From Aquihabitans sp035555395 (GTDB lineage: Bacteria; Actinomycetota; Acidimicrobiia; Acidimicrobiales; Iamiaceae), in assembly GCA_035555395.1 (NCBI GenBank), contig DATMGQ010000097.1:1-64000 (forward strand): a stretch of 64,000 nt of DNA, read 5' to 3'. Below, one piece after another: positions 8,915 through 16,678 of this stretch. Position 1 is the first letter of the stretch. Each line of letters starts with the position of its first letter. Under the pieces are notes generated by a model that saw nothing but the letters and a program-made list of their open reading frames with translations, had not been told where the DNA came from and ran no database searches. The position numbers and the translations under genes were made by a program.

Positions 8915-9664
8915 TCAGTGCTCGAGGACCTTCTCGAGGAACTGCTGGAGGCGGGGGGTCTGCGGGCTGCCCAGGACCTGGTCGGGCGGGCCCTGCTCGC
9001 ACACGACGCCCTGGTCCATGAACACGACGTGGTCGGCGACGCGCCGGGCGAAGCCCATCTCGTGGGTGACGACGAGCATCGTCATGCCTTCGGAGGCGAG
9101 GGTGCGCATCACGTCGAGGACGTCGCCGACGAGCTCGGGGTCGAGGGCGCTGGTGGCCTCGTCGAACAGCATCATCTCGGGGTTCATGGCGAGCGCCCGG
9201 GCGATGGCCACCCGCTGCTGCTGGCCGCCGGAGAGCTGCGCCGGGTAGGAGTCGGCCTTCTCGGCCAGGCCCACCCGGTCGAGCACGGCCCGGGCCACCT
9301 GTTCGGCCTCCTCGTCGGTGCGCTTCAGCACCTTGCGCTGGGCGAGCGTGACGTTGCCGAGGGCGGTGAGGTGGGGGAACAGGTTGAACTGCTGGAACAC
9401 CATGCCGATGCGCTGGCGCACCAGGTCGAGGTCGCAGTCGGGGTGGGTGATGTCGATGCCGTCGATGAGCACGGCGCCGTCGGTGGGGTCCTCGAGCCGG
9501 TTCACGCACCGCAGCAGCGTGGACTTGCCGGAGCCGGACGCGCCGATGATGCAGACCACCTGCTTCGGCGCGATGGCGAGGTCGATGCCCTTCAGCACCT
9601 CGTTCGGACCGAACGACTTGCGCAGGCCGCGCAGCTCGATGGCGGGGATGTGGTCGGCGGTCAT
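8915..9664 (-). CDS. Polar amino-acid ABC transporter, ATP-binding subunit
   Basis: A 249-residue cytoplasmic ATPase of the GlnQ/HisP type that powers amino-acid uptake. Walker A GASGSGKST is at 41-49, the Q-loop segment VFQQFNLFPHLT near 90, the ABC signature LSGGQQQR near 145 and Walker B with DEATSALDPE near 170. These motifs, and the about 250-residue length, are typical of the polar amino-acid class. It is the last gene of a three-gene minus-strand operon (binding protein, permease, ATPase) and overlaps the permease stop by 4 nt (ATGA), which indicates translational coupling. Substrate within the amino-acid class is not determinable. Confidence 0.95.
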   Translation of the reverse strand: MTADHIPAIELRGLRKSFGPNEVLKGIDLAIAPKQVVCIIGASGSGKSTLLRCVNRLEDPTDGAVLIDGIDITHPDCDLDLVRQRIGMVFQQFNLFPHLTALGNVTLAQRKVLKRTDEEAEQVARAVLDRVGLAEKADSYPAQLSGGQQQRVAIARALAMNPEMMLFDEATSALDPELVGDVLDVMRTLASEGMTMLVVTHEMGFARRVADHVVFMDQGVVCEQGPPDQVLGSPQTPRLQQFLEKVLEH

Positions 9665-10524
9665 CGGGTCAGCTCGTTTCGCTTCTCCAGCCGGCCGACG
9701 AGGTAGGTGAGCGGGATGGTGAGCATGAGGTAGATGACGCCGGCGACGATGAACGGCGTGCCGTTGAAGTCCTTGCTGAAGGCGTCCTTGCCGTACTTGG
9801 TGAGCTCGACGGTGGCGGTGGTGGTGCCGAGCGACGCGAGCAGGGCGGTGTCCTTCAGCAGCAGCACCATCTCGTTGGTGAGCGGCGGGATGACCAGCCG
9901 GAACGCCTGGGGGACCACGACGATGCGCAGCGTCTGGTTCGGGGTCATGCCGAGGGACCTCGCCGCTTCGACCTGGCCCTTCGGGACGCCCTGGATGCCG
10001 GCGCGGATCGTCTCCGCGAGGTAGGCGCCCGCGACCAGCGCGAGGGAGATGATGCCGGCGGTCGGGACCCCGAGGATCTCGGGGAACTGGATCCCGAGGA
10101 CCGTCGGCGTCGCGAAGCCGACCAGGAAGATCGTCAGCAGGGCGGGGAGGCCCCGGAAGATCTCGATGTAGGTCACCGCGAACCAGCGGTACGGCCGCAG
10201 CGAGCTCATCTTCATCACGGCCATGAGCAGGCCGATCGCCACGCCGCCGATGAAGGCGCCCACCGTGTAGATCACGGTGTTCTTCGCCGCGATCGTGATG
10301 ATGTCGGGGAAGAGGGTCTTGGCCTTCTCGGGGTCGAAGTAGAGGCGCTGGATCTTCTCCCAGTCGCCCACGTAGATGACGTAGGCGAGGACCAGGACGC
10401 CGGCGGCGTAGCTGAGGATGCGGTTGCGCCGGGCCCGGGCCTGCTTGGCGCGCCCGGATCGGTACAGCTCGGGGAGGTCCTCCTCCCCGAGCCGTGCCTC
10501 GTTCGTGACCGGGATGTCGGTCAT
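9661..10524 (-). CDS. Polar amino-acid ABC transporter, permease
   Basis: A 287-residue inner-membrane permease of the HisM/GlnP family. After a charged N-terminus (1-35) come a first TM (about 35-50), then a spacer of about 30 residues and the core five-TM domain. The family loop EAARSLGMTPNQTLRIVVVPQAFR (the EAA-type motif that contacts the ATPase) lies near 185-208. The YIEIFRGLPALLTIF segment near 137 is characteristic. Only one permease gene is present, so the transporter probably uses a homodimer. Its start lies 31 nt downstream of the binding-protein stop. Confidence 0.95.
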   Translation of the reverse strand: MTDIPVTNEARLGEEDLPELYRSGRAKQARARRNRILSYAAGVLVLAYVIYVGDWEKIQRLYFDPEKAKTLFPDIITIAAKNTVIYTVGAFIGGVAIGLLMAVMKMSSLRPYRWFAVTYIEIFRGLPALLTIFLVGFATPTVLGIQFPEILGVPTAGIISLALVAGAYLAETIRAGIQGVPKGQVEAARSLGMTPNQTLRIVVVPQAFRLVIPPLTNEMVLLLKDTALLASLGTTTATVELTKYGKDAFSKDFNGTPFIVAGVIYLMLTIPLTYLVGRLEKRNELTR

Positions 10525-10555
10525 CTGGATCGGCCGTTCGCCCCGGTCGACCCGA

Positions 10556-11377
10556 TCAGTTCCCCGCGTTGGGGAAGTACTTCTGGTAGATCTCGTCGTA
10601 GGTGCCGTCGTCCTTCACCGCAGCGAGGCCCTTGTCGACCTCGCCCTGGAGCTCGGTGTTGTCCTTGGCGAAGGCGAAGCCGTACTGCTCGCCGGTCTTG
10701 AAGGTCTCGACCACCGTGACGTTCTCGTCCTTGGTGGCGCGGTCGCTGTTGACCGGGAGGTCCTGGAGGATGCCGGCGATCTCACCGGAGTTCAGGGCCG
10801 CGAACAGGGCGGCGGCATCGGGGTACGCCTTGATGGTGGCGCCCTCGGGCTTGTTCTCGTTGGCGTAGGACTCGCCGGTGGTGCCGGTCTGGACGCCGAT
10901 GGTCTCGCCGGCGAGGTCGTCGAGCGACTTCACGTCGGAGTCGGCCGGGACGAGCAGCGACTGGTCGGCGTCGAAGTACGGCTCGGAGAAGAGGGTGTTC
11001 TTCTCGCGCTCGGGGGTGATGGTCACCGCCGAGGCCACGATGTCGCAGTTGCCGGCGTTGACCGAGGCGAAGATCGTGTCGAAGTCCGAGTCGGTGATGT
11101 CGAGCGTGGCGCCCTGGTCCTCGGCGATGGCATCGAGCAGCTCGATGTCGAAGCCGGTGTAGGCCAGGCCGCGGGGACCCTCGCCCTCGAACTCGAAGGG
11201 CTCGTACGGCATGTCCGAACAGACCTTCCAGGTGGCGGCGGACTCGCCGGACCCACCCTCGGATCCCTTGGACCCGCCGTCGGAACCGGAGTCGCTGCTC
11301 CCGCACGCAGCGGCGCTGAAGAGGAGCGCCCCGGCGAGGCCGAAGGCGACGAGGTGGTGCTTGCGTGGGGAGGGCAT
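10556..11377 (-). CDS. Polar amino-acid ABC transporter, substrate-binding lipoprotein
   Basis: A 273-residue extracellular solute-binding protein (family 3) anchored by lipid. The signal MPSPRKHHLVAFGLAGALLF ends in lipobox SAAC, followed by a Ser/Gly-rich linker. The mature fold shows MPYEPFEFEG, GFDIELLDAIAEDQGATLDI and the Arg-less ligand-loop region typical of Lao/Arg/Gln/Glu binders. I chose ATG 11377 rather than the upstream in-frame ATG at 11431 because the signal peptide begins here and AGGAG sits about 6 nt upstream. It is the first gene of the operon. Confidence 0.93.
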   Translation of the reverse strand: MPSPRKHHLVAFGLAGALLFSAAACGSSDSGSDGGSKGSEGGSGESAATWKVCSDMPYEPFEFEGEGPRGLAYTGFDIELLDAIAEDQGATLDITDSDFDTIFASVNAGNCDIVASAVTITPEREKNTLFSEPYFDADQSLLVPADSDVKSLDDLAGETIGVQTGTTGESYANENKPEGATIKAYPDAAALFAALNSGEIAGILQDLPVNSDRATKDENVTVVETFKTGEQYGFAFAKDNTELQGEVDKGLAAVKDDGTYDEIYQKYFPNAGN

Positions 11378-11544
11378 GGCAACTCCTGGATCGTGGCCGC
11401 CGGGCGACCGGAACCTGGGCATCGTACGCATCTGTCCGTTTCGGCGCTGTGAACACGTTGCCGACGTGCAATCCGCGGTTCACCCGGCCGACGACGACGG
11501 ATCCGGTTGCAGGCCCGTGACCAGGCGTCTGCCAGGCTGGATCG

Positions 11545-12927
11545 ATGCTGACGGAGCTGATCGAGGAATGGGACCAGGAGCTCCGGAGCGGCGACCCGTT
11601 GGGCTTTCCCGGCTACGCGGAGAAGGTCGCGGCGATGGAGGGGGAGTCGATCCGGACCGGCCTGGCCGACGGCTTCGTCCTCGTCGAGTGCGACTTCTCG
11701 GTGATCGGCGGGTCGATGGGGCTCGTGCACGGCGAGAAGGTCGTGCGGGCGTTCGACCGGGCCGTCGAGCGGCGGCTGCCGGTCGTGGTCGTGACCCGCT
11801 CGGGCGGGGCGCGGATGCAGGAGGGCATGCTCTCGCTGATCCAGCTCTCCCGGACCGCGGCCGCCGTCAACCGGCACCACGCCGCCGGCCTCCTGTCGAT
11901 CGCCGTCCACCGCACGCCCACCACCGGCGGGGTGTTCGCGTCGTACGGCTCGCTCACGGACCTCCGGGTGGCCGAGACCGGCACGATGATGGGCTTCGCC
12001 GGGCCGCGGGTGGTCGAGCAGACCTCGGGCCGCACGGTCGAGGGCACGTCCCACTCGGCCGACACCGCGTTCGAGCACCACATCATCGACGCCGTCGTCG
12101 AGCCCGATGCCGTGCTCGCGTGGGTGCGGGTCGCCCTCGGCCTCGACGATCGCCCGCTGCGCCCCACCCGTGCCCCGGTCCCCACGAAGCAGCCGGCCCC
12201 GCCTGCGCCCGGCACCGATCCGTCGTGGGCTGCGGTCCTGACCTCGCGGCGCCTGGGGCGGCCCAGCGGCATCCAGGTCGCGGCCGCCGCCTCCACCAGC
12301 TGGACCGAGCTGGGGGAGGGGACCGATCCCTCGATGCGGGTCGCCCTCGCCACGGTGTGCGGGCGGCGGGCGGTCGTGGTGGCCATGGACCGCTACGCCG
12401 GCGGCGGCCAGCCGGAGCCCGCCGGCTACGAGCTCGCCTGCCGGGGCATCGCGCTCGCCGGACGGCTCGGCATCCCGATCGTGACGTTCGTCGACACGCC
12501 GGGTGCGGCGTTGTCCCCGGAGGCCGAGAACCAGGGGATCGCCCGGGCCATCGCCAGCACGCACGCGGCCATGGCCGCCGCGGCGGTGCCCACCGTCTCG
12601 GTGTGCGTCGGCGAAGGGGGCAGCGGCGGTGCGCAGGCGCTGTCCGCCGCGGACCGCCTCCTCATCCAGGAGGGGGCCATCTTCTCGGTGATCGGACCCG
12701 AGGGCGCCGCGGCGATCCTCGAGCGCGACGCGGCCAAGGCGCCCGAGGTGGCACCGCTCTTGCGCCTCACGTCGCACGACCTGGCCGGGTTCGGCATCGC
12801 CGACGCCGTCATCCCCGACGGGCTCGACGCAACGGTCGCCGCCGTCGAGCAGGCGCTCGCCGACGCGGTGGCGGGGGACCGGGCCCGGCGCCTCGATGCG
12901 GCCACCGCCGCCTGGCTCCGCGGGTGA
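11545..12927 (+). CDS. accDA: Fused acetyl-CoA carboxylase carboxyltransferase (AccD-AccA)
   Basis: A 460-residue carboxyltransferase that moves carboxyl from carboxybiotin to acetyl-CoA. The N-terminal half (about 20-215) is AccD-like with TRSGGARMQEG and TTGGVFASYGSL. The C-terminal half (about 235-450) is AccA-like with VTFVDTPGAALSPEAE and GEGGSGGAQAL. The two subunits, separate in E. coli, are joined through a Pro/Ala linker near 205-225. The N-terminal zinc ribbon of classical AccD is missing. No biotin carboxylase or BCCP gene is adjacent, so partners are encoded elsewhere. A CAGGCT box ends 6 nt before the ATG, a weaker version of the leaderless arrangement seen nearby. Acyl-CoA specificity is inferred from the family only. 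Confidence 0.85.
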   Translation: MLTELIEEWDQELRSGDPLGFPGYAEKVAAMEGESIRTGLADGFVLVECDFSVIGGSMGLVHGEKVVRAFDRAVERRLPVVVVTRSGGARMQEGMLSLIQLSRTAAAVNRHHAAGLLSIAVHRTPTTGGVFASYGSLTDLRVAETGTMMGFAGPRVVEQTSGRTVEGTSHSADTAFEHHIIDAVVEPDAVLAWVRVALGLDDRPLRPTRAPVPTKQPAPPAPGTDPSWAAVLTSRRLGRPSGIQVAAAASTSWTELGEGTDPSMRVALATVCGRRAVVVAMDRYAGGGQPEPAGYELACRGIALAGRLGIPIVTFVDTPGAALSPEAENQGIARAIASTHAAMAAAAVPTVSVCVGEGGSGGAQALSAADRLLIQEGAIFSVIGPEGAAAILERDAAKAPEVAPLLRLTSHDLAGFGIADAVIPDGLDATVAAVEQALADAVAGDRARRLDAATAAWLRG

Positions 12928-12948
12928 CCGACGGCTCGGCGGAGAAGC

Positions 12949-12966
12949 CTTGACCGCACGGTCAAG
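12949..12966. promoter_or_regulatory. Perfect 18-bp palindrome, TetR-type operator candidate
   Basis: CTTGACCG-CA-CGGTCAAG is a perfect 8+2+8 palindrome ending 9 nt before the ATG of the alpha/beta hydrolase gene. Its size and symmetry fit a TetR-family dimer site. It should overlap the promoter of the hydrolase-racemase pair. No TetR gene is in the window. Confidence 0.65.
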
Positions 12967-12975
12967 TGTGGCACC

Positions 12976-13863
12976 ATGACCGCCGTGCCTACCGCTGCCT
13001 CCAACGGGATCGACCTCGCCTACGAGACCTTCGGCGACCCGTCGAACCCCATCCTGCTGCTCATCATGGGCCTCGGCGCCCAGCGCGTGATGTGGGACGA
13101 GGGCTTCTGCGCCCTCCTCGTCGCACGCGGCTTCCACGTCGTGCGGTTCGACAACCGCGACGTCGGCGGCTCGACCTGGATCGACACCCCCGGCCTCGAC
13201 GTCGGCGCCACCGTCCTCGAGGTCTTCGGCGGCGAGACCGCCAACGTGCCCTACTTCATCTCCGACATGGCGGCCGACGCCGCCGGCCTCCTCAAGGAGC
13301 TGGGCATCGAGTCCGCCCACATCGTCGGGGCGTCGATGGGCGGGATGATCGCCCAGGCCCTCGCCATCGAGCACCCGAGCCGGGTCCTCACCCTCACCTC
13401 GATCATGTCGACCACCGGCGAGCCGGGCGTCGGCGAGGCATCGCCGGAGCTCACCTCGGTCCTGCTCAAGCCCATGCCCACCGACCGCGACGGCATCATC
13501 GCCGGCGGCATCGAGACGCACCGGGCCATCAGCTGCGCCGAGCACTTCGACGAGGACCGGGCCCGCCGCATCGCCGAGCTGGCCTACGAGAACGGCTTCA
13601 ACCCCGATGCCGTCGGCCACCAGCTGCTGGCCATCCTCGGTTCGGGGTCCCGGGCCGAGGGCCTCGCCCGCCTCGACCTCCCGGCGCTCGTGATCCACGG
13701 CCGCCAGGACAAGCTCGTCGGGTTCAGCGGCGGCCAGCGCACCGCCGAGCTCATCGCCGGCGCAGACTTCCTCGCCATCGACGACATGGCCCACGACCTG
13801 CCCCGGGCCCACTGGCCCCGCATGGCCGACGCCATCGCCGCCCTCGCGAACCGGGCGAACTGA
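12976..13863 (+). CDS. Alpha/beta-fold hydrolase
   Basis: A 295-residue soluble hydrolase. The nucleophile elbow GASMGGM is near residue 117, the oxyanion HG-like region LLIMGLGAQ near 30, the acid Asp in HGRQDKLV near 242 and the His in DDMAHDLP near 272, so the catalytic triad is complete. The overall pattern is that of the non-haem peroxidase/lipase-like branch of the superfamily. The gene is 2 nt upstream of the racemase gene and both lie behind the palindrome at 12949, so they probably act in the same lipid or branched acyl-CoA pathway. The substrate is unknown. Confidence 0.85.
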   Translation: MTAVPTAASNGIDLAYETFGDPSNPILLLIMGLGAQRVMWDEGFCALLVARGFHVVRFDNRDVGGSTWIDTPGLDVGATVLEVFGGETANVPYFISDMAADAAGLLKELGIESAHIVGASMGGMIAQALAIEHPSRVLTLTSIMSTTGEPGVGEASPELTSVLLKPMPTDRDGIIAGGIETHRAISCAEHFDEDRARRIAELAYENGFNPDAVGHQLLAILGSGSRAEGLARLDLPALVIHGRQDKLVGFSGGQRTAELIAGADFLAIDDMAHDLPRAHWPRMADAIAALANRAN

Positions 13864-13865
13864 TC

Positions 13866-15020
13866 ATGAGCGGACCCCTCTCCGGCATCAAGATCGTCGA
13901 GATCGCGGGCATCGGCCCCGGTCCCTACGGCGCCATGCTCCTCGCCGACCTCGGCGCCGACGTCATCCGCATCGACCGCTCGTCGGGCGTCAACGCGTTC
14001 GGCCAGGGCCCCGACGCCGAGCCGCCAGCCGACATCCTCGCCCGGGGCCGTCGCTCGGTCGCCGTGGACCTGAAGCACCCCGACGGCGTCGCCACGGTCC
14101 TCGACCTGGTGGCCGAGGCCGACGTGCTGCTCGAGGGCTTCCGTCCCGGCGTCATGGAGCGCCTCGGGCTCGGCCCGGACGTCTGCCTCGAGCGGAACCC
14201 GAAGCTCGTCTACGGCCGCATGACCGGCTGGGGGCAGGAGGGGCCCTACGCCTCCGCCGCCGGCCACGACATCAACTACATCGCCCTCGCCGGTGCGCTC
14301 GAGCCGCTCGGCCGGGCCGGCGAGCAGCCGACGCCGCCGCTCAACCTGGTCGGCGACTTCGGCGGCGGCGGGATGATGCTCGCCTTCGGTGTGTGCGCCG
14401 CGCTGGTCGAGGTCGCCCGCTCCGGCGAGGGCCAGGTGATCGACGCCGCCATGATCGACGGCGCCGCCAGCCTCATGACCATGACCTGGTCGTTCAAGCA
14501 CATGGGCATCTGGGCCGACGAGCGGGGCACGAACATGCTCGACACCGGCGCCCACTTCTACGACACCTACGAGACCGCCGACGGGAAGTACGTCTCGATC
14601 GGCTCCATCGAGCCGCAGTTCTACGCCGAGCTCCTCCGCCTGACCGGCATCGACCCCGAGTCCCTCCCGAAGCAGATGGACAAGAGCCAGTGGCCGGCGC
14701 TCAAGGAGCGCTTCGCCGAGGTGTTCAAGACCAAGACCCGCGACGACTGGTCCGAGCTGATGGAGCACACCGACGTGTGCTTCGCCCCGGTGCTCGCGAT
14801 GGACGAGGCGCCCGAGCACCCGCACATCGCCCAGCGCGAGACGTTCACCACGGTCGCCGGCCTGGTGCAGCCTGCGCCGGTCCCACGCTTCAGCCGCACG
14901 CCCGGCAGCATCGAGCGTCCCCCGCCCCACGCCGGCCAGCACACCGACGAGGCGCTCGCCGCCTGGGGCATCAGCGAGGACCGCATCGCCGAACTGCGCG
15001 AGAACAAGGCCATCGTCTGA
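13866..15020 (+). CDS. mcr: Alpha-methylacyl-CoA racemase (CaiB/BaiF family III CoA-transferase fold)
   Basis: A 384-residue protein of the CaiB/BaiF family, best matched to alpha-methylacyl-CoA racemases that invert 2-methyl-branched acyl-CoAs during branched fatty acid or sterol side-chain degradation. The N-terminus SGIKIVEIAGIGPGPYGAMLLADLGADVIRI is typical. GHDINYIALAGAL near 135 carries the His, and NLVGDFGGGGM near 160 the Asp, of the racemase catalytic pair. The ATG at 13866 follows the hydrolase stop by 2 nt. The longer open frame upstream overlaps the hydrolase gene and lacks similarity. Regulation by the palindrome at 12949 is likely. Confidence 0.9.
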   Translation: MSGPLSGIKIVEIAGIGPGPYGAMLLADLGADVIRIDRSSGVNAFGQGPDAEPPADILARGRRSVAVDLKHPDGVATVLDLVAEADVLLEGFRPGVMERLGLGPDVCLERNPKLVYGRMTGWGQEGPYASAAGHDINYIALAGALEPLGRAGEQPTPPLNLVGDFGGGGMMLAFGVCAALVEVARSGEGQVIDAAMIDGAASLMTMTWSFKHMGIWADERGTNMLDTGAHFYDTYETADGKYVSIGSIEPQFYAELLRLTGIDPESLPKQMDKSQWPALKERFAEVFKTKTRDDWSELMEHTDVCFAPVLAMDEAPEHPHIAQRETFTTVAGLVQPAPVPRFSRTPGSIERPPPHAGQHTDEALAAWGISEDRIAELRENKAIV

Positions 15021-15027
15021 GGGTTTG

Positions 15028-15162
15028 CTCGTCACTCGTCCGCTGGTGCTCGCTCCGTTCCGCGAACGGGAGGAAGACCTGACGGCCAGCCCCTTCGCAG
15101 CTCGGCACGACGGCGTCGCACCTCGCCGGCCCGGAGTGAGGCGCAGCCGAACGAGTGACGAG
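15028..15162. repeat. MITE-like element with imperfect ~30-bp terminal inverted repeats
   Basis: The ends CTCGTCACTCGT (15028-15039) and ACGAGTGACGAG (15151-15162) are perfect 12-bp inverted repeats. The complementarity continues with mismatches for about 30 bp at each side, including CTCCG near the inner end. The 135-bp element lies in the intergenic gap between the racemase and PIG-L genes and carries no convincing ORF. Size and structure fit a non-autonomous palindromic repeat; mobility is inferred. Confidence 0.55.
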
Positions 15163-15172
15163 ACATCGCCGG

Positions 15173-15178
15173 TAGCGT
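15173..15178 (+). promoter_or_regulatory. -10 box TAGCGT, leaderless-type
   Basis: TAGCGT ends 9 nt before the ATG at 15188. There is no Shine-Dalgarno sequence in between. Confidence 0.55.
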
Positions 15179-15187
15179 GCGGGGCCT

Positions 15188-16057
15188 ATGGGAACCATCG
15201 TCAGCTTCCACGCCCACCCCGATGACGAGTCGATCGGGACCGGGGGCACGCTCGCCCTCGCGGCCGACGCGGGCCACCGGGTCGTCCTCGTGTTCGGCAC
15301 TCGCGGCGAGCTCGGCGAGCCCGTGCCCGGCGTGCTCGACGAGGGCGAGCAGCTGGCGCTGCGGCGCACCGCCGAGGTGTTCCGGTCCGCTGAGGTGCTC
15401 GGCGTCGACCGGGTGGAGTTCCTGGGCTGGATGGACTCCGGGATGATCGGCGAGGCCACGAACGACGTGCCCGGCACGTTCTGGCAGGCCGACGTGGAGC
15501 ACGCCGCTCGGCGGCTGGCGGTCATCCTCGAGGAGGAGTCGCCCGACGTTCTCACGATCTACGACGAGAACGGCGGCTACGGCCACCCGGACCACATCCA
15601 GGTCCACCGGGTGGGCCAGCGGGCGGCCGAGCTGGTCGACGTGCCGGTGGTGGCGCAGGGCACCATGAACCGCGACCGCATCCAGGAGGCCATGGCGATG
15701 GCCAAGGACGCCGGGCTCGATGTGCCCGATGCGGCCATCACCGACGAGGAGCAGCCGCCCGAGGGGCTCACGGCCGAGGAGGGCGTCACCGCGGCGGTCA
15801 CCTTCGGCAAGTCCGAGGCCGAGCTCACCCACGTGGTCGACACCACGTCGGTCATCACCCGGAAGCGGGCCTCGATGCTCGCCCACGCCAGCCAGATCGG
15901 CCCGGACCACTTCATGGCGGCGATGCCCGACGAGATCTTCGCCTTCGTGTTCGGGCCGGAGTGGTTCATCCTCGAGCACCGCCACGAGGGCGACCTGCCG
16001 CCGATCGTGAGCGAGCTGTTCCAGCCCAAGCCGGTCGCCGAGCCCGAGCCGGCGTAG
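15188..16057 (+). CDS. PIG-L family zinc-dependent N-deacetylase (LmbE/MshB/Mca-like)
   Basis: A 289-residue cytoplasmic protein with the PIG-L metal site: HAHPDDES (residues 8-15) supplies His, Asp and Asp, and GHPDHIQVHR near residue 130 supplies the third ligand. In actinobacteria this family includes MshB and Mca, which act on mycothiol precursors and conjugates. Length and the GTGGTLA continuation fit that clade, but I cannot separate MshB, Mca and other LmbE-like proteins by eye. The residues near 165-210 (TDEEQPPEGLTAEEG) match the lid region of the longer actinobacterial members. A histidine phosphatase gene follows 12 nt later. Confidence 0.85.
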   Translation: MGTIVSFHAHPDDESIGTGGTLALAADAGHRVVLVFGTRGELGEPVPGVLDEGEQLALRRTAEVFRSAEVLGVDRVEFLGWMDSGMIGEATNDVPGTFWQADVEHAARRLAVILEEESPDVLTIYDENGGYGHPDHIQVHRVGQRAAELVDVPVVAQGTMNRDRIQEAMAMAKDAGLDVPDAAITDEEQPPEGLTAEEGVTAAVTFGKSEAELTHVVDTTSVITRKRASMLAHASQIGPDHFMAAMPDEIFAFVFGPEWFILEHRHEGDLPPIVSELFQPKPVAEPEPA

Positions 16058-16069
16058 CGGGGAGCTGGC

Positions 16070-16624
16070 GTGGCGCGCCTGCACCTCGTCCGCCACGGCC
16101 ACGCCGCCGCGAGCTGGACCGACCACCTCGACCCCGGCCTCGATGACGCGGGCCGCGCTCAGGCCGATGCCGTCGCCCGGGAGCTCTCGGCGCTGGCACC
16201 GCAGCCGATCTGGTCCTCGCCGCTGCTGCGGACCCAGCAGACCGCGGCGCCGCTGGCCGAGGCTTGGTCGACGGCCATCGGCATCGCGCCGGCCTTCGGC
16301 GAGGTCCCGTCGCCCACCACGGACCCGGGGGAGCGGGGCGCCTGGCTGGCGGCAGCGATGGTCTCGCACTGGGCCGACCTCGGCGCCGCTGTGGCCGCGT
16401 GGCGCGAGCGCCTGCTCGACGCCGTGCGGACCGCTGACGCCGACGCCGTCGTGTTCACCCACTTCGTCGCCATCAACGCCGTCGTGGCCGCGGCGGAGGA
16501 CCGGTCCGAGGTGATGGTGTTCGCCCCGGCCAACGGGTCGATCACGGTCGTCGACGTCGATCCGTCCACGGGTGCGGCCACCGTGGTGCGCCGCGGACGG
16601 GAGTCGACCCCCGAGTTGGGGTGA
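16070..16624 (+). CDS. Histidine phosphatase family protein
   Basis: A 184-residue member of the phosphoglycerate mutase-like superfamily. The catalytic LVRHGHA motif is at 6-12, the second phosphate-binding region SSPLLRTQQTA near 48, and the second catalytic His in FTHFVAINAVV near 128. It starts with GTG 12 nt after the PIG-L stop, so the two are probably co-transcribed. The physiological substrate is unknown; the small size argues for a general phosphatase rather than a glycolytic mutase. Confidence 0.85.
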   Translation: MARLHLVRHGHAAASWTDHLDPGLDDAGRAQADAVARELSALAPQPIWSSPLLRTQQTAAPLAEAWSTAIGIAPAFGEVPSPTTDPGERGAWLAAAMVSHWADLGAAVAAWRERLLDAVRTADADAVVFTHFVAINAVVAAAEDRSEVMVFAPANGSITVVDVDPSTGAATVVRRGRESTPELG

Positions 16625-16678
16625 CCCGCGCGCTACCGTCGTCCCCAGTTCATCTGGATGTTGGGGAGCGTTCACCAC

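Noticed and set aside
15025..15225. 66-residue plus-strand ORF between mcr and the PIG-L gene
   Set aside because: It lies inside the MITE-like element, has no domain and runs into the PIG-L gene in another frame.
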